In this document: positions 38,677 to 47,704 of the stretch, piece by piece | Numbering within the stretch: the stretch's first letter is position 1 | Layout: each line of letters starts with the position of its first letter | From: Vibrio sp. Of7-15 | GTDB taxonomy: Bacteria > Pseudomonadota > Gammaproteobacteria > Enterobacterales > Vibrionaceae | Direction of reading: 5' to 3' | Length of the DNA: 64,000 nt | Assembly: GCF_022347565.1 (NCBI RefSeq) | Contig: NZ_JAKRGH010000016.1 | Location: forward strand, 90,840 to 154,839 | Translations under genes and position numbers: made by a program | Notes under the pieces: generated by a model | Database searches by the model: none | What the model was told of the DNA's origin: nothing | The model's input: the letters and a program-made list of their open reading frames with translations, nothing else

Positions 38677-39327
38677 ATGTTAGAAATGAAAATTCTCTTT
38701 AGGTTACCTGTATTCATTTTATCTATGTTATCTGTTTTTACTCTACGAGCAGAAGTATTGATCAATTTTGATCGTGGGGTGGAAGTGCTGGCTGTAGGTC
38801 AACATGAATACACACCTTCTATTTTAAGTTCAACGGCTGATTTTAAATTGAATAATGGGGTTAATCAGCTTTTAATTCGAGTTACAGCTCTTGTTAATCG
38901 TAATGGCGCAAAAGAGAAATACGTATCACAGCCTTTTGTCATGAAGTTTACTGCTTCAGATACTGAGTTACTGGTGTCGGCTCCCTTTGCTATTCGGGAT
39001 GACAGAGGTGTACGTAAGTTTGAAAAACAGCCTCATGTATTGCTAACTCAAAGTGGAGAAAGCTACTCATTTAAAAGTGAGATGATTACGTCTAAGGAGT
39101 TCTCATTATTTAAAAACTATAATGAATTGCTTGGAAAGTATAATCAGTCAGGAGGTGTTGCGTCATTATCGGTGATAGATATGGGTTCAGAGAATGTACA
39201 AATTACCGCTTCAGAATCACCTGATCCGTGTGGCAAATCAAGTGGTCTTCAAGGTGATTTTTTATTGATGAGCTTTGAAGGGCGACAAGAGTTTATTTCA
39301 TGGGCGGTGAAACATTTGCATGATTAG
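38677..39327 (+). CDS. DUF2057 (UPF0319/YccT-like) periplasmic protein, copy 2
   Basis: A 216-residue exported protein, paralogue of 36049-36645. Signal peptide to about residue 24 (LRA-EV). Shared pattern: INFDRGVEVLAV, GVNQLLIRVTALV, and FKNYNELLGKYNQSGGVASL. Additional C-terminal residues include one Cys in SPDPCGKSSG. GGAG precedes the ATG at 38677 by 4 bp; a Met three codons later is possible. The repeated coupling of a DUF2057 gene to a porin suggests a shared envelope task, inferred from context only. Confidence 0.84.
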   Translation: MLEMKILFRLPVFILSMLSVFTLRAEVLINFDRGVEVLAVGQHEYTPSILSSTADFKLNNGVNQLLIRVTALVNRNGAKEKYVSQPFVMKFTASDTELLVSAPFAIRDDRGVRKFEKQPHVLLTQSGESYSFKSEMITSKEFSLFKNYNELLGKYNQSGGVASLSVIDMGSENVQITASESPDPCGKSSGLQGDFLLMSFEGRQEFISWAVKHLHD

Positions 39328-39439
39328 CCTTTAGATTGGTTGTAGCGATTGTAGAATTAGTACACGGTGCTAAAATAGCGGCCAAATTTGCCCTACACAG
39401 CGGTGTTCGCTGTGTGCAATCGACACTAAGGTATTTGAA

Positions 39440-40867
39440 ATGACGGTTAAAACTCGTTTTGCTCCTAGCCCAACTGGCTATCTTCATGTAGGTGGTGCAC
39501 GTACTGCACTTTACTCTTGGTTGTATGCGAAAAATCAAGGTGGTGAGTTTGTTCTGCGTATTGAAGATACAGATCTTGAGCGTAACTCTCAGGAAGCAGT
39601 AGATGCAATCCTTGAAGGTATGCAGTGGATGGGATTAGAGTGGAATGAAGGCCCTTACTTCCAATCTAAGCGTTTTGACCGTTACAACGAGATGGTTGAT
39701 AAGCTTCTTTCTGAAGATAAAGCATACAAGTGCTACGCCTCTAAAGAGCTACTGGATGAAATTCGTGCGGAGCAGGAAGCGGCAAAAGAGATGCCTCGTT
39801 ATGATGCAAACCACCCAAAAATTATTGCGGCAAATGAAGCGGCAAAAGAGGGTGAGCCTTGTGTGATTCGCTTCCGTAATCCAAAAGAAGGCAGCGTAGT
39901 ATTTGATGATCAAATTCGTGGCCATATTGAAATTGGCAATGATCAGCTAGATGACCTAATCATCCGCCGTACAGATGGCTCTCCAACCTACAACTTTGTG
40001 GTGGTAGTGGATGACTGGGATATGGGCATCACACACGTTGTTCGTGGTGAAGACCACATCAACAATACGCCTCGTCAAATCAATATTTACGAAGCTCTTG
40101 GTGCACCAGTACCAACGTTTGCTCACTGTGCAATGATCTTGGGTGATGACGGTGCGAAACTGTCTAAGCGTCATGGCGCTGTGTCTGTCATGCAGTACCG
40201 TGATGAAGGCTATCTACCTAACGCGCTAAATAACTACCTTGTTCGTCTTGGTTGGTCTCATGGTGATCAGGAGATCTTCTCTCAAGAAGAGATGATTAAT
40301 TTGTTTAGCCTAAATGCGATTTCTAAATCTGCATCTGCGTTCAATACTGAGAAGCTATTGTGGCTAAACAATCACTACATTAAGACTTCAGAACCAGAGT
40401 ATGTTGCTGAGCACTTGCAGTGGCACTTAGATAACCAGAAATTAGATACATCTAATGGCCCGGCGATCACTGACGTTATCAAACTAGTTGGTGAGCGTTG
40501 TAACACGCTTATCGAACTTGCTGAGCAATCTCGTTACTTCTACGAAGATTTCTCTGAGTTTGAAGCTGGCGCAGCGAAGAAGCACCTACGTGGTGTTGCG
40601 AAAGGCCCGCTAGAGCTTGCTCTGGCTAAGGTTGAAGCTCTTGAAGAATTCACAACAGTAAACATCAAAGATGGTGTTATCGCAGCGGTATGTGAAGAGC
40701 TAGAGATTGGCATGGGTAAGATCGGTATGCCATTACGTGTAGCTGTTACAGGTGGTGGTCAATCACCATCTGTTGATGCTGTGATGGAGCTTATTGGTAA
40801 AGAGCGTGTAATTGCTCGCATTAAAATGGCGCTTGAGTTTATCGCAGAGCGTGAAGCAAACGCTTAA
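39440..40867 (+). CDS. gltX: Glutamyl-tRNA synthetase
   Basis: A 475-residue class I synthetase that charges tRNA-Glu. The HIGH-type motif is [16 protein letters not shown] near the N-terminus, and the KMSKS-type motif is [10 protein letters not shown] (about residue 240). The length matches the family. Codon use is strongly biased towards preferred codons, as in highly expressed genes. It is monocistronic: preceded by about 110 bp and followed by a terminator. Confidence 0.98.
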   Translation: MTVKTRFAPSPTGYLHVGGARTALYSWLYAKNQGGEFVLRIEDTDLERNSQEAVDAILEGMQWMGLEWNEGPYFQSKRFDRYNEMVDKLLSEDKAYKCYASKELLDEIRAEQEAAKEMPRYDANHPKIIAANEAAKEGEPCVIRFRNPKEGSVVFDDQIRGHIEIGNDQLDDLIIRRTDGSPTYNFVVVVDDWDMGITHVVRGEDHINNTPRQINIYEALGAPVPTFAHCAMILGDDGAKLSKRHGAVSVMQYRDEGYLPNALNNYLVRLGWSHGDQEIFSQEEMINLFSLNAISKSASAFNTEKLLWLNNHYIKTSEPEYVAEHLQWHLDNQKLDTSNGPAITDVIKLVGERCNTLIELAEQSRYFYEDFSEFEAGAAKKHLRGVAKGPLELALAKVEALEEFTTVNIKDGVIAAVCEELEIGMGKIGMPLRVAVTGGGQSPSVDAVMELIGKERVIARIKMALEFIAEREANA

Positions 40868-40892
40868 TATTAAGTAAGTTAATTGTTTGAAC

Positions 40893-40921
40893 AAAGCCAC
40901 TGTTTAGCAGTGGCTTTTTTA
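40893..40921 (+). terminator. gltX terminator
   Basis: AAAGCCACTG pairs with CAGTGGCTTT over TTTAG, followed by T residues. Confidence 0.9.
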
Positions 40922-41057
40922 TTGCTGCAGAGCGTAAATGTACTTACTTGAGAGTAAAAATCGCTACCGAACATTTCAAAGGTTATGGCATTTTTTATGT
41001 ATTAAGAAGGTAGCGTGCAGTTGGTTATTTAAGAGGGGATTTATAAGTAAGGTAAAA

Positions 41058-41134
41058 TGGCGCTCCCGACAGGATTCGAACCTGTGACCTGCCCCTTAGG
41101 AGGGGGCCGCGCTATCCAGCTGTGCCACGGGAGC
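41058..41134 (-). tRNA. tRNA-Arg (anticodon CCU)
   Basis: A 77-base tRNA on the minus strand including an encoded CCA. The acceptor stem is GCTCCCG/CGGGAGC. The anticodon stem GCCCC/GGGGC encloses loop CTCCTAA, giving anticodon CCT (plus-strand complement 41098-41100). The T loop is TTCGAAT. It reads the rare AGG codon. The gene lies alone between the gltX terminator and the convergently placed flgT end. Confidence 0.97.
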
Positions 41135-41187
41135 TAAGAATAGGGAGTATACCCCATTCTTTGCATATGTTAAGCCATTGATGTGAT

Positions 41188-42321
41188 TTACTTAAAAGGT
41201 TTGCTCATTACATCGCCAATTTGAATGCTGTTCGCTAGTTTTGGTTGGTTAATGATCAGCTCTGCGCCCTTTTCATAAACTCTATCTACGGTTAAGGTGA
41301 TTTCGCTTTGTGTTACTTTGTTACGAGGTAGGCCATATTGATCAATGAAAGAGCCTGTATGCCACAGTTGTAAAGTATCACCACGTTTAACGCCGTGTTC
41401 TCTCCCTAAATCAATTTGTACTTTGTTATTTCGTATATCAACCACTTGTGGAAGAGTTGCTTTACAGGTTAACTCTGTTTCTAAATCTAACAGAATATCC
41501 CGGTTAACTCTTTGGAGCATAGCACCGTAAGTAGATGTCCAAAAGCGGGCACTTTTCGTATCTACCTGGCTGGTTTTAGCAAATGGCCATTCAGCAATGT
41601 CACGATAATTGTTTTGGTAGATTGTTTCACCTGTCTTGCCATCAATTAAAAAGACGGAAAGGGCAAACTGTCTATTAATCTGGTCTTTCTTTAATTTGTT
41701 GATTTCAATTGTTGCTGTTAGATCTGATATTTGACCACCAACAATGTAGTGAGCTCCTGTATCTTCAGAGAGCATCTTCATCACTTGTGGTTGATCTGGG
41801 GTGATGCGTACTTTAGAAATACCAGTAGCAAAAAAGCTTTGAGATTGCTGGTCAATTTGGCGCTTTAGTAAAACACTAAAGTCCTCCCCTAAACGGTATA
41901 CACTACCCATAACGGCTTGTTGTGGTGACAGAATATCAATATTACCAACAAGAATAGATTTCTTATACTGTAAACTATGGCAACTGTTTGCCGAAGGATA
42001 AATATCGATCCTAGTCTTGAGGTAAACTTTGCCGCCTCGTTTTTTCTCTTCAATTACACGTACGTTACGAACTTCGCTGTTACTGAACTGGTATTCATTT
42101 CTTTTTTCCTGAAGGTAAGGCCTTAGTGCATTTAAGGTGCTGATGTCTGAGCCTGAAAACATCATTGCCTGGTACGTCGCATCTTCTAGGGCATGAATTC
42201 GTGCGGTATCTTCACTTGCCAGAATGGTTGCACTACCAGTCACCTCATACCATGCAGCGTAAAGCACGTTGCTATAAATGGTTGTTATAATAGCAAATAT
42301 ACAAGAAGTTATTTTTTTCAT
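41188..42321 (-). CDS. flgT: Flagellar H-ring protein FlgT
   Basis: A 377-residue periplasmic protein with a signal peptide cleaved near LYA-AW (residue about 22). It matches FlgT, which builds the H ring and helps recruit the T ring (MotX/MotY) in the sheathed polar flagellum of vibrios. The N-terminal WYEVTGSATILASEDTARI segment and C-terminal QIDLGREHGVKRGDTLQLWH domain are typical. It is divergent from flgOP, which encode other outer-membrane-associated flagellar proteins. Confidence 0.93.
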   Translation of the reverse strand: MKKITSCIFAIITTIYSNVLYAAWYEVTGSATILASEDTARIHALEDATYQAMMFSGSDISTLNALRPYLQEKRNEYQFSNSEVRNVRVIEEKKRGGKVYLKTRIDIYPSANSCHSLQYKKSILVGNIDILSPQQAVMGSVYRLGEDFSVLLKRQIDQQSQSFFATGISKVRITPDQPQVMKMLSEDTGAHYIVGGQISDLTATIEINKLKKDQINRQFALSVFLIDGKTGETIYQNNYRDIAEWPFAKTSQVDTKSARFWTSTYGAMLQRVNRDILLDLETELTCKATLPQVVDIRNNKVQIDLGREHGVKRGDTLQLWHTGSFIDQYGLPRNKVTQSEITLTVDRVYEKGAELIINQPKLANSIQIGDVMSKPFK

Positions 42322-42338
42322 TTAAGTCTTCACCAGTT

Positions 42339-42354
42339 GGGTATGGATTTTGCA
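42339..42354 (+). promoter_or_regulatory. Possible sigma-54 promoter for flgOP
   Basis: GGGTATGGATTTTGCA has GG and GC separated by 10 bases, with a good -12 (TTTGCA) but a weak -24 (no C after GG). It lies 160 bp before flgO inside the flgT-flgO gap. Sigma-54 control of flgOP is known in V. cholerae; this particular site is tentative. Confidence 0.35.
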
Positions 42355-42513
42355 AGCTATCTGATAGTTGATTAAAAAGGTGTGTTTCTGACAGGTTGCA
42401 AAGTTACTAAATGCAAGTTTCGTTCCTAATTTTTACATCTATGTATAGTTGTAAATGATGAAATAATGAGAAGCATTGTTGGTCATATCCAGTATATTTC
42501 GGAGTTAAATAGA

Positions 42514-43149
42514 ATGAGAAAATGGATAGTCTTGTTACTGTCTTTGATGACAGTATCATGTGCATATTCCCCAATTTATAACGGTAAAGAACCTTATTCT
42601 GGTAGCCGTTTTATGCTGGTGGATACCCCAAGACATACGATGGATTTTTTCATCGAGAGTTTAGCTGAGCAGTTAATTGAGTCAAATTCGAGTCTTTCTG
42701 CATACACACCTATAGCGATAACATCATTTGTTGATTTGCAGGAAATGGATCAAACAAACTGGCTAGGAAACTCGGTAACAGAAGGCTTTATTTACCAACT
42801 CCAACGCCGTGGCTTTAAAGTCGTAGATTTTAAATCAACAGGCGCTATTCGTGTGACTCCACAAGGGGATTTTGCTTTTAGCCGAGATTGGAAAGACTTG
42901 GTTCAAGAGCAAGAAGTTGACTATGTCCTAACAGGAACAATGTTGCGTCAAGATGGCGGTGTATTAGTGAATGCTCGAGTTATCGGTATGCAGTCTCGTG
43001 TTGTAGTGGCATCGGCACAAGGCTTCCTGCCTGCTGACCGTATTGGTCGAGATTTAGATTCATTGAATAGAATGCGCATGGAAGATGGTGTTTTGATTCG
43101 ATCAGATGCATCAATGAGTTCTCGTAATACTGTTATTCTTAAGCCTTAG
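42514..43149 (+). CDS. flgO: Flagellar outer-membrane lipoprotein FlgO
   Basis: A 211-residue lipoprotein: MRKWIVLLLSLMTVSC with the lipid-accepting Cys at residue 16. FlgO associates with the outer membrane around the polar flagellum in V. cholerae and affects flagellar stability and motility. Conserved FlgO segments include FIESLAEQLIESNSSLS and SFVDLQEMDQTNWLGNSV, with a VDYVLTGTMLRQDGGV strand. The ATG at 42514 is preferred because it places the lipobox correctly; an upstream start at 42466 would add 16 residues. Overlaps nothing; flgP follows 8 bp later. Confidence 0.92.
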   Translation: MRKWIVLLLSLMTVSCAYSPIYNGKEPYSGSRFMLVDTPRHTMDFFIESLAEQLIESNSSLSAYTPIAITSFVDLQEMDQTNWLGNSVTEGFIYQLQRRGFKVVDFKSTGAIRVTPQGDFAFSRDWKDLVQEQEVDYVLTGTMLRQDGGVLVNARVIGMQSRVVVASAQGFLPADRIGRDLDSLNRMRMEDGVLIRSDASMSSRNTVILKP

Positions 43150-43157
43150 GAGTTGTG

Positions 43158-43592
43158 ATGCGTATTTGGTTTTTAGGTGCATTTTTATTAGGGTTAGTTG
43201 GTTGTCAGCCACTAACAACTATGCGTGCTGATGACATTATTACAGCAGTAGGCTACGCACCTATTAGTGAACAGCGTGGGCGTACGGAAGAAGAGAAAAA
43301 AATTCGTGCAATGAGAGCTTCTAAAGTGGATGCTTATAGAGAGCTGACAGAGCAGGTGTATGGCTTGAGGATAAGCGGTCGTGCAGACCTAGCTGATCAG
43401 CAACTGGGTGTTGAAAATACATCTGGGGCTGTTGATGGTGTCATACGTGGTGCTGAAGTGATAAGAAGTTATCCTGTAGGGGATAGCTATGTAACTGAGC
43501 TTAAACTGGATCTGCGCAAGATGGAAAAAATGAAAAATCATGGCGAAGTTTTTGAAGTGCCTGAAAAGAATCAACGCCAAACACTTTTCTAG
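43158..43592 (+). CDS. flgP: Flagellar outer-membrane lipoprotein FlgP
   Basis: A 144-residue lipoprotein with lipobox LGLVGC (Cys16). The conserved central block is RAMRASKVDAYRELTEQVYG, typical of FlgP/LPP20-like proteins, followed by GVIRGAEVIRSYPVGDSYV. FlgP partners FlgO at the flagellar base, forming an outer-membrane disk in some bacteria. The ATG at 43158 fits TAGGAG upstream; GTG at 43155 is an alternative. Confidence 0.92.
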   Translation: MRIWFLGAFLLGLVGCQPLTTMRADDIITAVGYAPISEQRGRTEEEKKIRAMRASKVDAYRELTEQVYGLRISGRADLADQQLGVENTSGAVDGVIRGAEVIRSYPVGDSYVTELKLDLRKMEKMKNHGEVFEVPEKNQRQTLF

Positions 43593-43614
43593 TTTTATCT
43601 ATTCTACTTGAAAC

Positions 43615-43640
43615 AAAAAGCGGCTCTTTAGCCGCTTTTT
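43615..43640. terminator. Bidirectional terminator between flgP and flgN
   Basis: AAAAAGCGGCT pairs perfectly with AGCCGCTTTTT over a 4-nt loop. It serves flgOP on the plus strand and flgAMN on the minus strand. Confidence 0.92.
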
Positions 43641-43662
43641 GTTTTCAATTCTTAAGGGAACA

Positions 43663-44091
43663 TCAAGCTTTTACATTTGTGCCTAAGGTTGTAATGTTTT
43701 GTGCTTGCCCTTCACTGGTATAAGTCATACCTGATTTACCTCTGCTTTGTTGCAGAAGATTGTTTAGCTTATTGTAGCTAAGCTGAGCTCGTTGTAGAGC
43801 CTCCCCATTACTGACATTTTCTTGCTGGCAGTCATGAACAATGGACTTAATTTCAGATACGCGACTGTGTAATGAGTCATCATCTATTAACAGCTGCCTT
43901 TCAGGGTGGGTACCTAAAAGGTGATCGGTTTGTTGAAGCTGGTTTAATAACCCTAGTTTTTGTTGTGCTAACTGCTCTATTTCCACAGACTTTCGATTGG
44001 CAATAGCAAATTTTTCCCTTTCTAATAACGAAGAAAGTGAAAGTGCAGTACTTTTCTGGATCTCTAAGAGTTCAATTAGAGTTTGCCCCAT
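43663..44091 (-). CDS. flgN: Flagellar export chaperone FlgN
   Basis: A 142-residue helical protein that guides hook-associated proteins FlgK and FlgL to the export gate. The N-terminal half is a long coiled coil (ALSLSSLLEREKFAIANR, then EIEQLAQQKLGLLNQLQQ), as in FlgN family members. The ATG at 44091 has GTGAGG upstream; a GTG at 44103 is less likely. Third gene of the flgA-flgM-flgN string, 38 bp after flgM. Confidence 0.88.
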   Translation of the reverse strand: MGQTLIELLEIQKSTALSLSSLLEREKFAIANRKSVEIEQLAQQKLGLLNQLQQTDHLLGTHPERQLLIDDDSLHSRVSEIKSIVHDCQQENVSNGEALQRAQLSYNKLNNLLQQSRGKSGMTYTSEGQAQNITTLGTNVKA

Positions 44092-44129
44092 AAACAGCCT
44101 CACTCTAGGAAGGAGCTGAGCCTATTGGA

Positions 44130-44441
44130 CTATAGGCCGGCCAACTCATCTTCAAATTTCATCATATTTGCAGCTAATTTTTCAGGATCAACGGTATAAG
44201 AGCCGTTAGCGATCGCTTCTTTAATTGCTGCTACTTTTGCGCTGTCGAACTGAGGCTCTGCAGCTAGCTGATGGTGCAGCTGGCCAATTGCTTTACCTTG
44301 AGTACTTAACGACACTGCATCGTTACTATTTTTAGAACCAGGAACAGATTCAGATGGGCTGGGTGTTTGTGCACCAACTTTGTTCTGGTTACGATTGGTA
44401 GTCATTGTCTGACTTGAGCGTAACTGATCAATACTTGCCAT
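44130..44441 (-). CDS. flgM: Anti-sigma-28 factor FlgM
   Basis: A 103-residue acidic, low-complexity N-terminus with a helical C-terminal sigma-28-binding part (KVAAIKEAIANGSYTVDPEKLAANMM). FlgM holds FliA inactive until the hook is complete, then is secreted. Its own sigma-28 promoter lies just upstream, giving feedback control. Located between flgA and flgN. Confidence 0.93.
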   Translation of the reverse strand: MASIDQLRSSQTMTTNRNQNKVGAQTPSPSESVPGSKNSNDAVSLSTQGKAIGQLHHQLAAEPQFDSAKVAAIKEAIANGSYTVDPEKLAANMMKFEDELAGL

Positions 44442-44483
44442 AAACAGGAGCCTTTTTAGCTTTTCTCGTTAATTCTGACCACT

Positions 44484-44510
44484 ATATCGACCGTCAAAAT
44501 TTTATCTTTA
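44484..44510 (-). promoter_or_regulatory. Sigma-28 promoter of flgM
   Basis: On the minus strand TAAAGATA, 11 bases, then GTCGATAT, against the consensus TAAAGTTT-N11-GCCGATAA. The spacing is exact. It lies 43 bp before the flgM start and overlaps nothing coding except the space after flgA. Confidence 0.85.
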
Positions 44511-44518
44511 GCGCTTTT

Positions 44519-45304
44519 TTAAAAATTAACGCTAACTTCACCAACATTGGTTATCGTACCGTCAATTATACGATTGGATTTATTATTTTTCACCTTTACT
44601 TGCTCACCGAGTGCACCGTCGTTGAGTGCTGTACCTTTTGTGATGATGCTTAATCCACTCTGGGTTGCCTTAATGATAACTTCATCATTTCTGCATACGA
44701 GGCAAATATCGTTGCTACTAATTGTATCACCATGCCGAACCGATCGCTTAATGCGTGAGCCGATTAATTTTTCGGTCGAACTAAATCCAGAGCCACGAGA
44801 TAAATTTACATCGGTTAATTCAATGTGCAAATCATCTTCGCTGATAATAGTGCCTCGATTTAAAGGCCTAACAGCCACCACAAGTGGCATCATCAATTTA
44901 GTTTTCACTGGCACATAAACTCGCCAGCCATCCTCTTCACACTCAACAAGTACAGTAATATTTCCACTGCGAGATTGCCTACCAGGTGCCGTAACTTGCA
45001 GTGGTGTGGGGCAATCTGTTGCCCGTATCCTAGAGTCGAGTGCGGCCGCTTTAATGTCGAGTATTCCTGTACTTGGTTTTTCCACTTGTCCTTGAACAAA
45101 AATTTCGGCAGCAGAGCGGATTTCTTCAAGCTGGTTTTCTGTCGCAGCATTAATAATAGGACTAAAGCTTATTAAAAAAATGCCGATAAAGCCGACAAAG
45201 AATGAGTATAACCAATCATTTGACGCTATGCTTATTCTTAATATGGGTTTTTTTATAAAGTTCCTTTTATAAAACATCATTCTGTATGTCGTTATCTCGT
45301 TCAT
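44519..45304 (-). CDS. flgA: Flagellar P-ring chaperone FlgA
   Basis: A periplasmic protein of up to 261 residues that assists FlgI assembly into the P ring. Hydrophobic signal around residues 32-52 (cleavage near INA-AT), then the SAF domain: VAVRPLNRGTIISEDDLH, RHGDTISSNDICLV and a C-terminal VKVKNNKSNRIIDGTITN. The start is uncertain because the predicted N-terminal extension of about 30 polar residues before the hydrophobic core is unusual and has no clear ribosome site. Divergent from cheV. Confidence 0.9.
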   Translation of the reverse strand: MNEITTYRMMFYKRNFIKKPILRISIASNDWLYSFFVGFIGIFLISFSPIINAATENQLEEIRSAAEIFVQGQVEKPSTGILDIKAAALDSRIRATDCPTPLQVTAPGRQSRSGNITVLVECEEDGWRVYVPVKTKLMMPLVVAVRPLNRGTIISEDDLHIELTDVNLSRGSGFSSTEKLIGSRIKRSVRHGDTISSNDICLVCRNDEVIIKATQSGLSIITKGTALNDGALGEQVKVKNNKSNRIIDGTITNVGEVSVNF

Positions 45305-45357
45305 TTTATGGTAATCTCATACTCTACTAGAAAAACGCATAAGATGGAGTCTCCCTT

Positions 45358-46287
45358 ATGACGGGTATTCTTGATTCGGTGAATCAGCGCACACAACTTG
45401 TCGGACAAAACCGCTTAGAGTTATTAACGTTTCGTTTAATGGGACGCCAACGCTATGGTATTAATGTCTTTAAAGTAAAAGAAGTTTTACAGTGTCCTAA
45501 GCTAACCTCAATGCCAAATTTAAACCCGTTGGTAAAAGGGGTGGCTCACATTAGAGGACAAACAGTTTCTGTTATTGATCTTAGTTTAGCTACAGGCGGA
45601 AGACCAACCGTCGATGTTGATAAGTGCTTCGTTATTATTTCTGAGTTTAACAGAACGATTCAGGGGTTCTTAGTAAGTTCGGTTGAACGCATTATCAATA
45701 TGCATTGGGAGTCAATTCTTCCTCCGCCTGATGGTGCAGGTAAAGCTAACTACCTAACCGCAGTGACGGAAATTGATAACGAGTTGGTTGAAATTCTTGA
45801 TGTTGAGAAAATTTTAGCTGAAATCTCACCTATGGATGAAACCATGAGTGAAGACTTGGTTGAAGAAATGGCTGAAATGGGCGAAGAAGTAATTCGTCGC
45901 GTCTTAGTCGCTGATGACTCAACGGTTGCTCGTAAACAGGTACAACGTGCGATTGAAGCTATTGGTCTTGAAGCCATTACTGTGAAAGATGGCAAAGAAG
46001 CGATAGACAAACTACACGAGATGGCTCAAGAAGGCAGTATTTACGATCAATTGGCTTTGATTATCTCAGATATCGAAATGCCTGAAATGGATGGCTATAC
46101 TCTGACTGCCGAAATTCGTCGCGACTCAGCATTGAAAGACTTACATGTTATTCTTCATACTTCATTAAGTGGCGTATTTAACCAAGCAATGGTTGAACGT
46201 GTAGGTGCCAATGAGTTCATCGCAAAATTTAATCCAGATGAACTTGGTGCTGCTGTAAAAGCGGCAATGGATAAACAAATAAAATAA
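45358..46287 (+). CDS. cheV: Chemotaxis coupling protein CheV
   Basis: A 309-residue two-domain protein. The N-terminal CheW-like coupling domain (about 20-165) is followed by a receiver domain (about 178-308) with the phospho-acceptor Asp in LIISDIEMPEMDGY. CheV links chemoreceptors to CheA and can adapt the signal by phosphorylation. Its position between flgA and cheR, upstream of flgB, is that of vibrio polar flagellar clusters. An acidic linker precedes the receiver. Confidence 0.95.
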   Translation: MTGILDSVNQRTQLVGQNRLELLTFRLMGRQRYGINVFKVKEVLQCPKLTSMPNLNPLVKGVAHIRGQTVSVIDLSLATGGRPTVDVDKCFVIISEFNRTIQGFLVSSVERIINMHWESILPPPDGAGKANYLTAVTEIDNELVEILDVEKILAEISPMDETMSEDLVEEMAEMGEEVIRRVLVADDSTVARKQVQRAIEAIGLEAITVKDGKEAIDKLHEMAQEGSIYDQLALIISDIEMPEMDGYTLTAEIRRDSALKDLHVILHTSLSGVFNQAMVERVGANEFIAKFNPDELGAAVKAAMDKQIK

Positions 46288-46298
46288 AAGAGTAGTGA

Positions 46299-47126
46299 AT
46301 GACAGCTATAACTATTAGTGATCAAGAGTATCGAGATTTCAGTCGTTTTCTAGAATCTCAATGTGGCATTGTTTTGGGGAATAGTAAGCAATATCTTGTG
46401 CGCAGTCGCTTAAGCCCATTAGTAAATCGTTACTCACTGGATTCACTGTCTGATTTATTGAAGCAAGTGATCACTGGGCGTAACCGAGACTTACGTGTGG
46501 CGGCTGTTGATGCAATGACTACTAACGAAACGCTTTGGTTTCGTGATACTTACCCATTTACGGTTCTGGCAGACAAGTTGTTGCCTGAAGTGGCGGCAAA
46601 CAAAAGACCAATTAAAATTTGGTCGGCTGCGAGTTCATCGGGGCAAGAACCATACTCTATGGCGATGACCATTCTAGAGTTGCAGTCTCGTCGTCCAGGC
46701 ATGCTATCAAATGTACAAATTACTGCTACAGACATCTCAAGTACTATGCTTGAAACCTGTAAAGCGGGCATTTATGACAATTTAGCACTAAGCCGAGGTC
46801 TTTCTCCTGAGCGTCGTCGCACGTTTTTTGAAGATGCGGGTGATGGCAGGATGAAAATAAACGATAAAGCCAAGCGAATGGTGAGCTTTAGGCCCCAAAA
46901 CTTAATGGATAGTTATTCTTTGCTAGGTAAGTTCGATATTATTTTCTGCCGAAACGTTCTTATTTACTTTTCCCAAGAAATGAAATCTCAAGTGCTAAAC
47001 CAAATGGCGGCAAGTCTTAACCCCGGTGGCTATTTATTGCTGGGAGCCTCTGAGTCATTAACGGGCTTGACGGATAAGTTTGAGATGGTGCGGTGTAATC
47101 CAGGCATTATTTATAAACTGAAATGA
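46299..47126 (+). CDS. cheR: Chemoreceptor methyltransferase CheR
   Basis: A 275-residue S-adenosylmethionine-dependent glutamate methyltransferase that adapts chemoreceptors. The N-terminal helical domain is followed by TTNETLWFRD, the SAM site IKIWSAASSSGQEPYSMAM and FDIIFCRNVLIYF. The C-terminus, PGIIYKLK, lacks a pentapeptide-binding extension. It lies 11 bp downstream of cheV and ends at a terminator. Confidence 0.96.
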   Translation: MTAITISDQEYRDFSRFLESQCGIVLGNSKQYLVRSRLSPLVNRYSLDSLSDLLKQVITGRNRDLRVAAVDAMTTNETLWFRDTYPFTVLADKLLPEVAANKRPIKIWSAASSSGQEPYSMAMTILELQSRRPGMLSNVQITATDISSTMLETCKAGIYDNLALSRGLSPERRRTFFEDAGDGRMKINDKAKRMVSFRPQNLMDSYSLLGKFDIIFCRNVLIYFSQEMKSQVLNQMAASLNPGGYLLLGASESLTGLTDKFEMVRCNPGIIYKLK

Positions 47127-47141
47127 TGAGCAGTTTATTTT

Positions 47142-47167
47142 AAAAAGCGGCGTAAGCCGTTTTTTTA
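47142..47167 (+). terminator. cheVR terminator
   Basis: CGGC-GTAA-GCCG stem extended by A-T pairs, followed by seven T. It separates cheR from the sigma-54 promoter of flgB. Confidence 0.8.
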
Positions 47168-47258
47168 TGCCCGTAATTCACTGCTTTTTCTATTCTTGGC
47201 GTGTTTATTGCATTTTGTTCACTGGATTACTTCTTTTTATATGTTCTATTTTTATAAT

Positions 47259-47274
47259 TGGCATGTAGATTGCA
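47259..47274 (+). promoter_or_regulatory. Sigma-54 promoter of the flgB operon
   Basis: TGGCATGTAGATTGCA fits TGGCAC-N5-TTGCA; GG and GC are separated by 10 bases. It lies about 30 bp upstream of the flgB start, in keeping with FlrC/sigma-54 control of class III flagellar operons in vibrios. Confidence 0.88.
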
Positions 47275-47305
47275 GTGTTCAAGTCAGTTCTTGTGGAGGT
47301 TTGAT

Positions 47306-47701
47306 ATGGGTATTTCTTTTGATAAAGCGCTAGGAATTCATCAACATACAGTTGGTGTTCGAGCTGAGCGTGCTGAGGTTATTTCAACCAATATCGCGCA
47401 GGCGAATACACCTGGCTATAAAGCGAAAGGGATGGATTTTCAACGAGCATTACAGGCGGCAAGTTCTGGGGCAAGTATCGGCCTTAGTCGCACGGATGGT
47501 CGGCATATCAGTGCCTCTACAAAGGTATCAGGAGAGAAGATGTACCGTTTACCAACACAACCCGATACAGGTGATGGTAATACGGTCGATGTTGATTTAG
47601 AGCGTAATTTATTTATGCAAAACCAACTTCGCCATCAAGCATCTCTGGACTTTTTAGGCAGTAAGTTTAAGAACCTAACCAAAGCAATTAAGGGGCAATA
47701 A
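47306..47701 (+). CDS. flgB: Flagellar proximal rod protein FlgB
   Basis: A 131-residue rod protein. The signature NIAQANTPGYKAKGMDF lies near residue 31, and the C-terminal helix NLFMQNQLRHQASLDFL supplies the rod coiled coil. GGAGG lies 6 bp before the ATG. First gene of the flgBCDE transcription unit. Confidence 0.95.
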   Translation: MGISFDKALGIHQHTVGVRAERAEVISTNIAQANTPGYKAKGMDFQRALQAASSGASIGLSRTDGRHISASTKVSGEKMYRLPTQPDTGDGNTVDVDLERNLFMQNQLRHQASLDFLGSKFKNLTKAIKGQ

Positions 47702-47704
47702 TAG

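Noticed and set aside
42466..42513. Longer N-terminus for FlgO
   Set aside because: It would place the lipobox 32 residues in, and there is no ribosome site before 42466; the start at 42514 gives a normal lipoprotein signal.
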